Notes under the pieces: model-generated
What the model was told of the DNA's origin: nothing
Seen by the model: the letters and a program-made list of their open reading frames with translations, nothing else
The model's database searches: none
Made by a program: the position numbers and the translations under genes
Origin: Phycisphaerae bacterium
Lineage (GTDB): Bacteria; Planctomycetota; Phycisphaerae; UBA1845
Assembly: GCA_013360585.1 (NCBI GenBank)
Contig: JABWBH010000022.1
Coordinates: 1-64,000 of the forward strand
DNA length: 64,000 nt
Direction of reading: 5' to 3'
Shown: one piece after another, positions 36,964-46,240 of the stretch
Layout: every line of letters begins with the position of its first letter
Position numbering within the stretch: the first letter of the stretch is position 1

Positions 36964-38880
36964 ATGATCAGGCCGAGTCGTTTTTTCTGGCGCATTTTTC
37001 TGGCGCAGGTGTCGGTGCTGGCGCTGGTGCTGCTGGTCTGTCTTGGGCTGGTGGTATCGGATCGGGAGCGGACCGCACTGTCGGCGCTGGACGCGCGGCT
37101 GGATGCGCTGGCGCGGACGGCGGCGGAGTTCTGGCCGACGATCGCGTCGCTGGCCGGAAATCGGGCGGAGGCGGACCGTGCGGCGCGTCGGCTGGCGTTG
37201 GCCGGGGGCGGGACGCTTCGCGTGACGTTCCTTGCGGGAGACGGGACGGTTCTTGCGGATTCCGCTGCGCAACCGTCGACGGACAATCACGCGGATCGGC
37301 CGGAAGTGCACGGCGCGCTGGAGCGCGGGTCTGCGCGGAGTCGCCGGTGGTCGCACACGATGTCGGGACACTGGCGTTACTCCGCAGTTCGGATCGGCGC
37401 GGAGGGCGAGGCGGCGGGGGTGGCGCGGGCGTCGCTCCCGCAAGAGGAATATGACGCGGCGGCGGCGGCGGAATTCAGATCGACGGGGTTGATCTTCGCG
37501 CTGGCGTGGGGGATTGGCGCACTGGTTGCGCTGGGGCTTTCGCGTTTGTTGAGCGTTCCGCTGCGGCGACTGGTGCGCTTGGCGCGGCGACAGGACGCGG
37601 CTTCGGCGCGTTCTCTGGGGGAGGTCGACGAAGTTGACGTGCTGGCGGAATCCCTGACCGGGCTGCGCGAGGAGCTGACGGTCACGGAGGCGCTGCTGGA
37701 GCATCAGCGTGTTACATTCGAGCTGCTGATGGCGCAGTTGCGCGACGGGGTGATCGTGGCGGACGCGCGAGGTCGGATCGCGCTGATCAACCCGGCGGCG
37801 ATGCAGTTGCTGGACCTGACGACCACGGCGGCGGGGGGAGCGGGAGTTTTTCAGGGGAAACCGATCGAGGCGTGCATCCCGCTGCTGGAGCTTCAGGGCA
37901 TGCTTCGGACGAACGAGGCGGGGAGCGAAGACGATGGCGTCGAGGGGTCGCCGGACGGAGATCGGCGCGTAGAGCTGCGGCGGCGCGGGGGCTCGGTGGT
38001 GTTGCTGGCGCGGAGTTCACCGATCCGGCTTCGTGGAACGCCGGCGGAAGGGGGCGAGGACCAGGTCGGGCGTCTGCTGATTCTGACGGACGTCACGGAG
38101 CTCGCGCGGACGGTGCAGGTGCGCAGCGACTTCGTGGCGAACGCCTCGCACGAGCTTCGTACGCCGCTGGCAGCGATCCGGATGGCTTCGGAGATGCTGC
38201 GGAGCGTGGACGCGGCGTCGGAGCCGGAGGAGCTGCGCCGGTGTCTTGAGGTGATCGACCGTCACACGGCGTGGCTGGAGGAACTGGTCCGCGACCTGCT
38301 GGACCTGTCGAAGCTTGAGTCTCCGATGGCGCGGTTTCAGCCGCGGATCATTGAAGTTGAGCGGTTCGTGTCGGAACTTGCGGAGCGTTTTACGGCGACA
38401 ATTCAGCGGAAAGGGCTGCACTTCCGGGTGGACGGTTCCGGAGGTCCGCGGCGGATTGCGGTGAACCCGAGCCTGCTTCGGATGGTGCTGGACAACCTGG
38501 TGGACAACGCGCTGAAGTTCACACCGCCGCAGGGGCGAGTGACGGTCGCGTGGCGAAGCGTCGATCGGCAGGTGGTTTTTGAGGTGGCGGACACCGGTTG
38601 CGGGATTCCGATCGAGGATCAGGCGCGGGTGTTCGAGCGGTTCTACCAGGTGGAGCGAGCGCGGAGCGGGGCGAGGGAGGACATGCCTCGCGGAACGGGG
38701 TTGGGGTTGTCGATCGTGCGACATGCGGTGGCGGCGATGCGCGGTCAGATCGAGCTGCACAGCGTGCTGGGGCGCGGGACACGGATGCAAGTGTCGCTGC
38801 CGCAGGGGCTGAAGCCGATCGAGGAAGCGGAAGGCCTTCAGGACTCGGTCGATGCGGCGGGCGCTGCCGGAAGTCAGTAG
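36964..38880 (+). CDS. PhoR-like sensor histidine kinase
   Basis: This 638-residue kinase has an N-terminal membrane helix, an extracytoplasmic domain to about residue 170, a second helix (GLIFALAWGIGALVALGLSRLL), a HAMP-like linker, a PAS domain (VIVADARGRIALINPAA) and the HisKA and ATPase domains. The phospho-accepting residue is His396 (NASHELRTPLAA); N box NLVDNALKF, G1 VADTGCGIP and G2 GTGLGLSIV are present. The order matches PhoR kinases of phosphate starvation. No response regulator gene is adjacent in the window, so the partner lies elsewhere. It overlaps the next gene by 29 bases. Confidence 0.88.
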   Translation: MIRPSRFFWRIFLAQVSVLALVLLVCLGLVVSDRERTALSALDARLDALARTAAEFWPTIASLAGNRAEADRAARRLALAGGGTLRVTFLAGDGTVLADSAAQPSTDNHADRPEVHGALERGSARSRRWSHTMSGHWRYSAVRIGAEGEAAGVARASLPQEEYDAAAAAEFRSTGLIFALAWGIGALVALGLSRLLSVPLRRLVRLARRQDAASARSLGEVDEVDVLAESLTGLREELTVTEALLEHQRVTFELLMAQLRDGVIVADARGRIALINPAAMQLLDLTTTAAGGAGVFQGKPIEACIPLLELQGMLRTNEAGSEDDGVEGSPDGDRRVELRRRGGSVVLLARSSPIRLRGTPAEGGEDQVGRLLILTDVTELARTVQVRSDFVANASHELRTPLAAIRMASEMLRSVDAASEPEELRRCLEVIDRHTAWLEELVRDLLDLSKLESPMARFQPRIIEVERFVSELAERFTATIQRKGLHFRVDGSGGPRRIAVNPSLLRMVLDNLVDNALKFTPPQGRVTVAWRSVDRQVVFEVADTGCGIPIEDQARVFERFYQVERARSGAREDMPRGTGLGLSIVRHAVAAMRGQIELHSVLGRGTRMQVSLPQGLKPIEEAEGLQDSVDAAGAAGSQ

Positions 38881-40603
38881 ACGGCGATCGGGGCGCGGGC
38901 GGCAAGTTGTGCCGGCGGTGAGCATCTTCACGGCTGCGCTGCTGGTCCGCCTCGTCCACCTGACGTGCATCCGAGACGTACCCTTCTTTGATGTGCCCGT
39001 CGGGGATGCACGTGCGTACGTGGACTGGGGTCTGCGGATCGCCGAAGGAGACTGGATCGGGAGCGAGCCTTTCTATCAGGCGCCGTTGTACCCTTATCTG
39101 CTGGGGGTGATTTTCCGTGTGACCGGTCCGTCGCTTGTGGCGGTGCGGCTGGTCCAGGTCGTGATGGGCGGTTTGTCGTGCGTGTTGCTGACCGGCGTGG
39201 CGGGGCGCTGCTTCGGTCGGCGGGCGGGTTGGGCGGCGGGGTTGATGCTGGCGTTCTACCCGCCGGCGATCTTCTTCGACGGGCTGATTCAGAAGACTTC
39301 CCTGGCGTGCTTCCTGACGTGCGCGCTGCTTTCGGCGTGGTCAAAGCTGGTTACCCGCGCGAGTTGCGGCGGTGGGGCTGTCGCGGGCGCCTTGCTCGGG
39401 TTGCTGATCCTGACCCGGGAGAATGCGTGGGCGTGGTCGCCGCTGCTGGTCGTCACGCCGTGGGGGTTGGGACGGAAGGCAGAGGGGGGGAGACAGGTTC
39501 GCGTCGGAGTCGCGGCAGGGGTGATCGCGGGGCTTGCCGCCGTGCTGACGCCGGTGGGGGCGCGGAACTGGCGCGTCGGAGGGGAGTGGTCGTTCTCGAC
39601 GTTTCAGATGGGTCCGAACTTCTACATCGGCAACGGCCGCGACGCAGACGGGCGATATCGTCCGCTGGTGCGCGGGCACGAGACGCCGGAGTTCGAGCGA
39701 TCGGACGCGGTGCGGTTGGCGGAGTCGGCGGAGGGGCGGTCGCTGACGTCGCGCGAGGTGTCGCGTTACTGGATGGCGCGGGCGCTGGCGGAGATGCGAG
39801 AGTCTCCGCTGCGCGCGGTGCAATTGCTGGGGTTGAAGGCGCTGATGGCGCTGAATGTGTACGAGGTGGGAGACGTGGAGGCGTTCTCGGTGTACCGGCG
39901 TGAATCCCCGGTGCTCGGAGTGCTGGGGCGTGTGCTGAATTTCGGTGTGGTGCTGGGGCTGGCCTCGGCGGGCGCGGCGGCAACGTGGCGGCGGCGGAAG
40001 GCGCGGAACTGGCTGGGGGCGATGTTTCTGGCGATGCTCGTCGCGGTGTCGGCGTTCTTCATTCTGGGTCGATACCGCTTTCCGCTGGTCCTGGTGATGA
40101 TGCCTTGGGCGGGTGCGGGCCTTCTTCACATCACTCGAAACGTGATGCGGCGGCGCACCGGACGGTTGCGAGTCGCCGTCTTTGCGGGCGCCGCGGGGGC
40201 ATGTCTTGCGTTTGTTCCGCCGGTACATCCTGAGGCGCGGCTGGACGCGCTGGCGTTGTCGAACCTCGGCGTGGCGTACGCTGAGCGGGGTGATCTGAGT
40301 TCCGCGCTGGATTGCTTCAGCCGGGCGGCGGAGGTTTTCCCGGAATCGGCGGAAACGCGGTTCAATCTGGCGCGGGCGCTGGTGCTTTCCGGGCGAGCGG
40401 GCGAGGCGCTCGAGCATTTCGAGGCGGCGAGCGTGTGCGCCCCGGACGTCATTGAGATTCACCTGGCTTGGGCGGAGGCGCTGGAGGAACTCGGGCGCTC
40501 ATCCGAGGCGCATGCTCGCTACGAAACAGCCGCCAGGCTCGACCCCTCAGAGGTCCGCGCCCGCGCGGGACTGATGCGGACGTCCCCGTCCTCGAAGCCG
40601 TGA
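38852..40603 (+). CDS. GT39/PMT-like glycosyltransferase with C-terminal TPRs
   Basis: This 583-residue protein has about ten membrane helices of a GT-C glycosyltransferase of the ArnT/PMT_2 (GT39) type. GDARAYVDWGLRIAEGDWIG contains the acidic first-loop residue, and PFYQAPLYPYLLGVIF is typical. Residues about 470-570 form three TPR units (LSNLGVAYAERGDLSSALDCF and so on), which is seen in planctomycete members. It would transfer sugars from polyprenyl phosphate to proteins or lipids at the outer face of the membrane. It overlaps the kinase gene by 29 bases in another frame, suggesting coupled expression, although the start codon has a weak ribosome site. Confidence 0.8.
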   Translation: MRRALPEVSRRRSGRGRQVVPAVSIFTAALLVRLVHLTCIRDVPFFDVPVGDARAYVDWGLRIAEGDWIGSEPFYQAPLYPYLLGVIFRVTGPSLVAVRLVQVVMGGLSCVLLTGVAGRCFGRRAGWAAGLMLAFYPPAIFFDGLIQKTSLACFLTCALLSAWSKLVTRASCGGGAVAGALLGLLILTRENAWAWSPLLVVTPWGLGRKAEGGRQVRVGVAAGVIAGLAAVLTPVGARNWRVGGEWSFSTFQMGPNFYIGNGRDADGRYRPLVRGHETPEFERSDAVRLAESAEGRSLTSREVSRYWMARALAEMRESPLRAVQLLGLKALMALNVYEVGDVEAFSVYRRESPVLGVLGRVLNFGVVLGLASAGAAATWRRRKARNWLGAMFLAMLVAVSAFFILGRYRFPLVLVMMPWAGAGLLHITRNVMRRRTGRLRVAVFAGAAGACLAFVPPVHPEARLDALALSNLGVAYAERGDLSSALDCFSRAAEVFPESAETRFNLARALVLSGRAGEALEHFEAASVCAPDVIEIHLAWAEALEELGRSSEAHARYETAARLDPSEVRARAGLMRTSPSSKP

Positions 40604-40860
40604 GGGCTGCGCGGTGTTCTCCCGATCTGCGGTTTTTCACATTTCTTAACCCTGCGTCTGTAAGGACGCCGCAGGCCGTCGCGGAGTAAGAACGGGCCGA
40701 CGGCGTGCGATGCACGACCTGCCGAGACGAAAGCGAGGCGATGCCGAGTCTGAGTTTCGCAGCGGGGGCACGCCGATCGGCCCGGTTCAGGAGCGCCGCG
40801 CGGCGCTTCGCAAGGTCAGGGGTGCGGGGCGAAGGCCCGCGTAATCGAGGAGGCTTACAC

Positions 40861-42240
40861 ATGTACGCGAGGAATCTGATGAGCGCAGTGGTGTTCGGGT
40901 TAGGGGCGAGCCTTGTCCCGGCGTCGTGGGCGCAGACGGAGCAGAACGGGTCGCTGGTCACCAATGATGACAAGGGGATTTCGGGCGACCGGCTGAGGGA
41001 GTTGCTGGACGAATACATCCCGACGGACAACGCGCACAGCACGCTGATCGTGCTGACGCAATGCTACGGGGGCAACATGGTGGGGGCTCTTTCCGACGGG
41101 CGTGAGAACACGGCGGTGATTTCGGCGACCAGCGAAGGCGAGCGGGCCAAGTACGGCGCTTACGACGACGACGCGGCGGCCGGACTCAAACCCGGCGCGG
41201 GGCGAACGTCGGACGACGTTCACAATGACGGGTCCGCCGACTCCGGCGTCCGGGAGACACCGAGCAAGGCCGGCGACGCCGTGCCGCTGGATCCGGTCGA
41301 TCCTGACGACGGTCCGATCAAGAGTCGTCACATTCTCGTGTATGCGGGTTCGCCCGACGGCGGCGGGGGAACGAGCGACGAGAAGCAGCTCGAGACGATC
41401 GAGAACAATTTCGCGGGCAAGGCGAACACGACCGTGACCTCGGTCGGCGGCGACGGGACGGGAGACTGGGACTACCCCGCGACGGAGGAAGGCCTCAAGG
41501 ATGCGCTGGAGGAGATCTCGAAGATGATGAACGAGAACGAGCAGTTCATCCTCTTTGTGACGGATCACGGGGATCAGGACGCGGCGGACAAGGAATGCAC
41601 GGAGTTCTCGCGAGGCTCTTATCAGTGGGATCCGCTGTTTCTGTGGGAGCCGGTGTACCTTCACATGGCGCTGGAGCCGGACAACGTTCCCGCGCTGACG
41701 ATCTTCGTGCCGACGGACTTCCAGCCGCGTCCGTGCAACGTGCGGGTGAACGACATGATGTTTCAGAGCGTTCCCTTCCAGTTCCGCGTGGATCTGAACG
41801 ATGACGGTCAGCACGGACCTGGCGACGGCTGGGAGGCGTGGATTCCGCTTCCGGAAGAGATGCTGCTCTGGGATTTCCAGGTCATCGGGGGAGCGGAAGG
41901 ACTGCCGAGCGGGCTTCGCGGCGTGGAGGCGCGTCTCAGCAGCGGCGGGATCGCAAAGAGCGGTCGGGACAGCGGCGGCGGGTGCAGCGCGAACGCGCAG
42001 TGCAGCGGCGGCGAGTCGCTGAAGGCGACGTCGACCGTGCGCGGATGCGGTTGCCAGGTAAAGGCGGTGCTCAAGGGCGGCGTCGCGGGGCAGATCTACG
42101 CGGTTGAGATGCCGTCGGGGGACTGCGTGCGGAAGGCGGCGAACAACCGCGGGAAGGTCGTCGTGAAGGAGTGCCCGAGCGATAGCGGCACGGTGCGGGT
42201 CTCGGATTGCGGATTGTCGAGGAGCGTGACCTGTCCGTAA
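40861..42240 (+). CDS. exported caspase/legumain-like cysteine protease, permuted order
   Basis: This 459-residue protein has a signal peptide (ARNLMSAVVFGLGASLVPASWA) and GGAGG ahead of the ATG. TLIVLTQCYGGNMVGAL (Cys68) resembles the catalytic-cysteine strand of clan CD proteases, and NTAVISATSEGERA matches the following strand. HILVYAG (157-162) and the helix after it look like the first strand and helix of the fold, and FILFVTDHGD (His236) matches the catalytic-histidine strand of legumain/caspase-like enzymes. In normal members histidine comes before cysteine, so the order here is circularly permuted. A beta-rich region (about 250-380) and a cysteine-containing C-terminal domain ending SVTCP follow; the last resembles the end of the protein at 22034. 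Confidence 0.6.
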   Translation: MYARNLMSAVVFGLGASLVPASWAQTEQNGSLVTNDDKGISGDRLRELLDEYIPTDNAHSTLIVLTQCYGGNMVGALSDGRENTAVISATSEGERAKYGAYDDDAAAGLKPGAGRTSDDVHNDGSADSGVRETPSKAGDAVPLDPVDPDDGPIKSRHILVYAGSPDGGGGTSDEKQLETIENNFAGKANTTVTSVGGDGTGDWDYPATEEGLKDALEEISKMMNENEQFILFVTDHGDQDAADKECTEFSRGSYQWDPLFLWEPVYLHMALEPDNVPALTIFVPTDFQPRPCNVRVNDMMFQSVPFQFRVDLNDDGQHGPGDGWEAWIPLPEEMLLWDFQVIGGAEGLPSGLRGVEARLSSGGIAKSGRDSGGGCSANAQCSGGESLKATSTVRGCGCQVKAVLKGGVAGQIYAVEMPSGDCVRKAANNRGKVVVKECPSDSGTVRVSDCGLSRSVTCP

Positions 42241-42267
42241 CGTTGAGACGGTGATCGGCGAGAGCCG

Positions 42268-42313
42268 GGCGGCGGGCGCGGGAGTCAGACTCCGCGCCCG
42301 CCGCCTTTCTTTG
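42268..42313 (+). terminator. rho-independent-like terminator
   Basis: A stem pairs GGCGGCGGGCGCGGGAGT (42268-42285) with ACTCCGCGCCCGCCGCC (42289-42305), with one bulged G and a three-base loop. It is followed by TTTCTTTG. It lies 28 bases after the protease gene and would stop transcription before the dUTPase. Confidence 0.8.
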
Positions 42314-42396
42314 ACGGCGGGTTCGGCGGGATCGACAATCCGAGGAGGAGTCATTGAGGGGCTTGAGGCATCGAGGTGGAACGATCGAGGGCGCGC

Positions 42397-42813
42397 ATGC
42401 TTGACGAAATGTTCAGGTTTCAGGCGGAACTCAACCGCCGGATCGGTCACGACACGGAGTCGCTGCACGATCGGTGGGATCCGTTGCAGGCGGGAAAGTG
42501 GCTGAACGACTACATGATGGCGGCGGCGAACGAGCTGGAGGAATTGCGGGACTGCACGTACTGGAAGCACTGGTGCCGGGAGGCGCGGGAGGGGCGGCGG
42601 TTCGAGATTCACGATCTTCAGAACGCCCGCGTTGAAGTGATCGATCTGCTTTTCTTCTGGATCAGCCTGGCGCAGTGCGTCGGGCTTTCGGCGCAGGACG
42701 TGTACGAGCTTTATCTTCAGAAGCTGAAGGTCAATCACCGGCGTCAGGACGACAACTACTCGATGCAGAACAAGGACGAGGGCGACAACCGGGACATCCG
42801 GGTGAACCGGTAG
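42397..42813 (+). CDS. dimeric dUTPase-like protein
   Basis: This 138-residue protein matches the all-alpha dimeric dUTPase/dUDPase family related to MazG pyrophosphatases. Visible elements are FRFQAELNRRIGHD, KWLNDYMMAAANELEELRDC (first ExxE), EIHDLQNARVEVIDLLFF (the ExxxD metal-site helix) and the C-terminal NHRRQDDNYSMQNKDEGDNRDI. It hydrolyses dUTP to dUMP to keep uracil out of DNA. The ATG at 42397 is chosen over an in-frame ATG 21 bases upstream because GAGGG lies just ahead. It is 26 bases from the next gene. Confidence 0.85.
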   Translation: MLDEMFRFQAELNRRIGHDTESLHDRWDPLQAGKWLNDYMMAAANELEELRDCTYWKHWCREAREGRRFEIHDLQNARVEVIDLLFFWISLAQCVGLSAQDVYELYLQKLKVNHRRQDDNYSMQNKDEGDNRDIRVNR

Positions 42814-42838
42814 CCCCCGACCGGCGCGCAACGAGCGG

Positions 42839-44800
42839 ATGAACCCTGTCACGAACATTCCGGAACGCCTGCTGCGCAACCGCAACTTTCTGCTGCTGTG
42901 GTGCGCCTACGGGATCAGCGCGATCGGCGATCACCTGACGGAGATCGCGATCCTCAAGACGCAGAACGCCGCGGACCCGTCGGTGGATGCGACACCGCTG
43001 ACGGCGCGCATGACGTTCATGTTCTTCCTGCCCTTCACGCTGCTGGGTCCGATGACGGGCATGCTCGCCGACCGGTTCCCTCGGCGAGGATTGATGATCT
43101 TCGCGGACGTCGCGCGGTTCGCGCTGATGCTCGGATTCGTGGCGCTGGTTCCGATGATGCATGCGTGGGGGCCTTGGTGGGCGTCGTCGCCGCTGCTGCT
43201 GCTGGGGGTGTTCGCGGCGGTGTTCGCGCCGGCGCGGAGCGCGCTGGTTCCGGCGCTGATCCGTCCGGATCAGTTGACCCGCGCCAACGGCATGATCAGC
43301 GGACTGGGCATCATCGCCACGATGGTCGCGCAGCTTCTGGGCGGGTGGATCGCGTTCCGATATCCGGCGGGCGTGGCGTTCGTCTGCGACGCCGTCACGT
43401 TCGCCATCAGCGCCTGCCTGATCTTTCTGATTCGGGTTCCGGCGGCGAACACGGGTGCAGGAACGCGGGTCAGCGTCGACGGAGGCGGGTCGGATGTCGG
43501 AGGGGAGGCGACCACCTGGCGCGGTGTGGCGGAGGGGTTCCGCTACGTGCTCGGACATCGGCGGGTGCTCGAGTTGATCGCGGCGGGATGTGTTGTCTGG
43601 TTCTGCGGGGCGCTCGTGAACAGTTCGATCCCGGCGGTAGTGCGCGACGTGTATGAGCGGCCGGATTATCAGGTGTTCAGCTTTTACCGGGCGCTGATCG
43701 GAGGCGGCTTCATCCTCGGATCGCTGGTGGTGATCACGCTGGGGGATGCGATGCCCGGCGACGTGTTTATCACCTGGGGGCTGGCGGCGGTGGGGGCGGG
43801 GTTGGCGCTTTTCGGCGCGTCGGCGTTCATGCACGGCTGGCCGGAGGCGGCGTCGCGCGTTGGTGCGGCGGCGGTGGTGCTGGGCGGGATCGGGGCGGTG
43901 ACGGTGATGGCGGCGTTCAGCGCGCAGCTTCAGCGGATCGTGCCGAACCGGTTCCGGGGTCGCGTTTTCGGCGTGAGCAACTTGTCCTCGACGGCGGCGC
44001 TGCTGCTGTGCACCGGCGGGTTGGCGATCCCGGCGTGGGAGAGGCTCGACCGCTGGGTCGGCGGGTTGATCCTGGCGGCGGCGGGGCTGGCGTTCGCCTC
44101 CGCGGCGGCGTCGATCCGGATTCGTGTGCGGCGTTCGCCGCACCGGCCTTGGATCCTTTTCCTTGAGAACGTCAATCAGTTCCTGACGAAGTTCTGGTGG
44201 CGGATGCGGGTGGTGAACAAGCCGACGGTTCCGCACAAGGGCGGGGTGCTGGTCGTGGCGAATCACACGTGCTACGGCGATCCGTTGCTGCTGCTGGGGG
44301 CGGTCCCGTACCGGCCTTTCGGATTCCTCGTGGCGAAGGAATACACCGAGATGCGCGTTCTGGGGTGGTTCATGCGCGTCGTGGACTGCATTCCGGTAAA
44401 GCGCGACGGGATGGACGCGGCGGCGACGCGCCGGGCGATGCGCCACCTGCGCGACGGCGGCGCCCTCGGGATCTTCATCGAGGGGCGGATCGTTCCGCCC
44501 GGCGAGCCGAGCGAGCTGAAGGACGGCGTGGCGATGCTCGCCCTGGCGACGGGCGCGAGGCTCGTACCGGCGCACATCAGCGGAACGTATTATTACAAAA
44601 GCCTCTGGAAAGGCATGTTCGTGCGCCACCGGGCCCGCGTCCGGTTCGGCAAGCCGATCGACCTTTCCGCGTTCGCCGGGACGCGCGATCGCGAGACCGT
44701 GCGTCGCGTCACCGGTATGATCTTCGAGCGGATTCGGGATCTCGGCCGGGAGGATGGGACGACGACGGACCGCGGGGCGGCACCGGTGTCCGCCTTGTGA
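42839..44800 (+). CDS. MFS transporter fused to PlsC-type acyltransferase
   Basis: This 653-residue fusion has an MFS carrier of the EntS/LplT group in residues about 1-440 (LLRNRNFLLLWCAYGISAIGDHLTEIA, GMLADRFPRRGLMIFADVARF, FSAQLQRIVPNRFRGRVFGVSNL). From about 445 to 620 it is a 1-acylglycerol-phosphate acyltransferase domain with the HX4D motif (NHTCYGD, His476-Asp481) and FIEGRIVPPGEPSELKDG in place of the usual FPEGTR block. By analogy with LplT-Aas fusions, it probably flips lysophospholipids inward and re-acylates them. It lies 26 bases after the dUTPase. Confidence 0.85.
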   Translation: MNPVTNIPERLLRNRNFLLLWCAYGISAIGDHLTEIAILKTQNAADPSVDATPLTARMTFMFFLPFTLLGPMTGMLADRFPRRGLMIFADVARFALMLGFVALVPMMHAWGPWWASSPLLLLGVFAAVFAPARSALVPALIRPDQLTRANGMISGLGIIATMVAQLLGGWIAFRYPAGVAFVCDAVTFAISACLIFLIRVPAANTGAGTRVSVDGGGSDVGGEATTWRGVAEGFRYVLGHRRVLELIAAGCVVWFCGALVNSSIPAVVRDVYERPDYQVFSFYRALIGGGFILGSLVVITLGDAMPGDVFITWGLAAVGAGLALFGASAFMHGWPEAASRVGAAAVVLGGIGAVTVMAAFSAQLQRIVPNRFRGRVFGVSNLSSTAALLLCTGGLAIPAWERLDRWVGGLILAAAGLAFASAAASIRIRVRRSPHRPWILFLENVNQFLTKFWWRMRVVNKPTVPHKGGVLVVANHTCYGDPLLLLGAVPYRPFGFLVAKEYTEMRVLGWFMRVVDCIPVKRDGMDAAATRRAMRHLRDGGALGIFIEGRIVPPGEPSELKDGVAMLALATGARLVPAHISGTYYYKSLWKGMFVRHRARVRFGKPIDLSAFAGTRDRETVRRVTGMIFERIRDLGREDGTTTDRGAAPVSAL

Positions 44801-44871
44801 TGCACGGGCGCCTCCGCAGCGCTGAGACTCGGTTCGACGGCGCGATGCCGCGGCGTCCGAGCCGTCGAGAG

Positions 44872-46125
44872 TCAGCGGCCTGCGTTCGGATCGTCGATCG
44901 CTTCGATCACGAGGAACCGGTCAATCACGCCTGCACCGCTGCGGTGTTCGGCGAACGCCAGGATCAGCGGGACATCGACGTCGCGGTGGCGGTCGCGGTG
45001 GCACCGGAGAAACGCGGATCGGGCGGGAGAACCGGCCAGCGTCCAGCGCAGGCGGTCGGCAAGCGAAAGCCTGCCGCTCACGCGGCACCGGAGTAAGCCG
45101 CCCCACGGCGCGGCGAAAACGGGTTCAGGATTGTCACCGTCCACCGTCCGTGAGACGGCGCGAGCGAGAACCGGCGCCCAGTCCGCCGTCGTCAACTCCG
45201 CGTCCAGCCGGTGCGTCAGCACGTGACGTCGACCGTCCCGCAGCATGACGCGGCCTCGCCACCCTCCGCCGGCGTCGAGGACCGCGAAATACCGGCCGTC
45301 TCCGTCGAGGCGGCGGTCGCGGATGCGCGCAAGTCGCTGACGGTGGCGCGCGACCAGCGGGGCGGCGTCCGTGATGAGCTTCCGCAGGCGAAGGCGACGA
45401 GCTCGCGGGTCGGCGTCCGGGTCGCGCGCACGCAGGTACTCCCGGAGGAATCTCACTCGCTGGGTGCGCGAGGCGACGCGATGAAAATGCTGGTCGAGCT
45501 GAACGAGATCGGCGGTGCAGGCGGGGTTCGGCGCGTTACTGCGGATTTTCGCGGAGCGCCAGTCCAGAATGTGCACGCGCCACGCGCCGTCTTCCCCCCG
45601 CGCGACCAGCAGGTTCCGCGGATGCAGATCGCGATGAACGACGCCCGCGGCATGCATCTGCGCGACCGCGGCTGCGACGGCGGAAATAAGTTCACGTTCG
45701 CCCGTGACCGACCCGAGCGGCGCGGCGCGGATGTGTTCCCACGCTGCGCGCAGCGCCTCAGCAGGCTCCGCGCTTTCGGTGATCAGGACGAAGACGCACG
45801 GCGACGTGCGACTCTCGCCCCACGCCAGCGGCTGCACCGCCGGCGCACCCGCGCGCCATGCCGCGCAGGTTCGACGAAACTCGACCCGTCCGGGCGCAAG
45901 ACGAAGCCACCGGCGCACCGCCGCCGATCCTCCTCCAAGTCGCCACGCTTTTATGAAGACTTCGCGCCCGTCCCACGCCGTCCGGTACACCGCGCGCTGC
46001 GCGGACGTTTTGACGATCTCGGCTCGCGCCTCTGTGTCGAGGTGGAACCAGTCTGGCGCACCGGGTTCGTCGGGATCGAAGGCCGCGTCATCCGCAATGA
46101 GCCAGCGCGCCGCAGTTTGCGTCAT
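44872..46125 (-). CDS. lipopolysaccharide-kinase (WaaP/Kdo kinase) family protein
   Basis: This 417-residue protein has a protein-kinase-like fold. VFIKAWRLGGGSAAVRRWLRL contains the ATP-binding lysine, VVHRDLHPRNLLVARG is the catalytic loop with Asp and Asn, and ILDWRSAKI is the DFG-equivalent metal loop. Members phosphorylate the inner core of LPS, consistent with a diderm envelope. The start is taken as ATG 46125 (MTQTAARWLIADDAA), upstream of which the same frame overlaps the M16 gene and becomes arginine-rich. The C-terminal third is poorly conserved. Confidence 0.8.
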   Translation of the reverse strand: MTQTAARWLIADDAAFDPDEPGAPDWFHLDTEARAEIVKTSAQRAVYRTAWDGREVFIKAWRLGGGSAAVRRWLRLAPGRVEFRRTCAAWRAGAPAVQPLAWGESRTSPCVFVLITESAEPAEALRAAWEHIRAAPLGSVTGERELISAVAAAVAQMHAAGVVHRDLHPRNLLVARGEDGAWRVHILDWRSAKIRSNAPNPACTADLVQLDQHFHRVASRTQRVRFLREYLRARDPDADPRARRLRLRKLITDAAPLVARHRQRLARIRDRRLDGDGRYFAVLDAGGGWRGRVMLRDGRRHVLTHRLDAELTTADWAPVLARAVSRTVDGDNPEPVFAAPWGGLLRCRVSGRLSLADRLRWTLAGSPARSAFLRCHRDRHRDVDVPLILAFAEHRSGAGVIDRFLVIEAIDDPNAGR

Positions 46126-46240
46126 GCGTGGCGCCGTCGCGCGCCGGTCATCGACGGGGTTCGGTTTCACGCTCGCGTCGGAACCTTTCAGGCGCCGGAT
46201 TGTTGCGGCGGCGCTCGCCGCCCCGGCGCGGACCGCGCCG

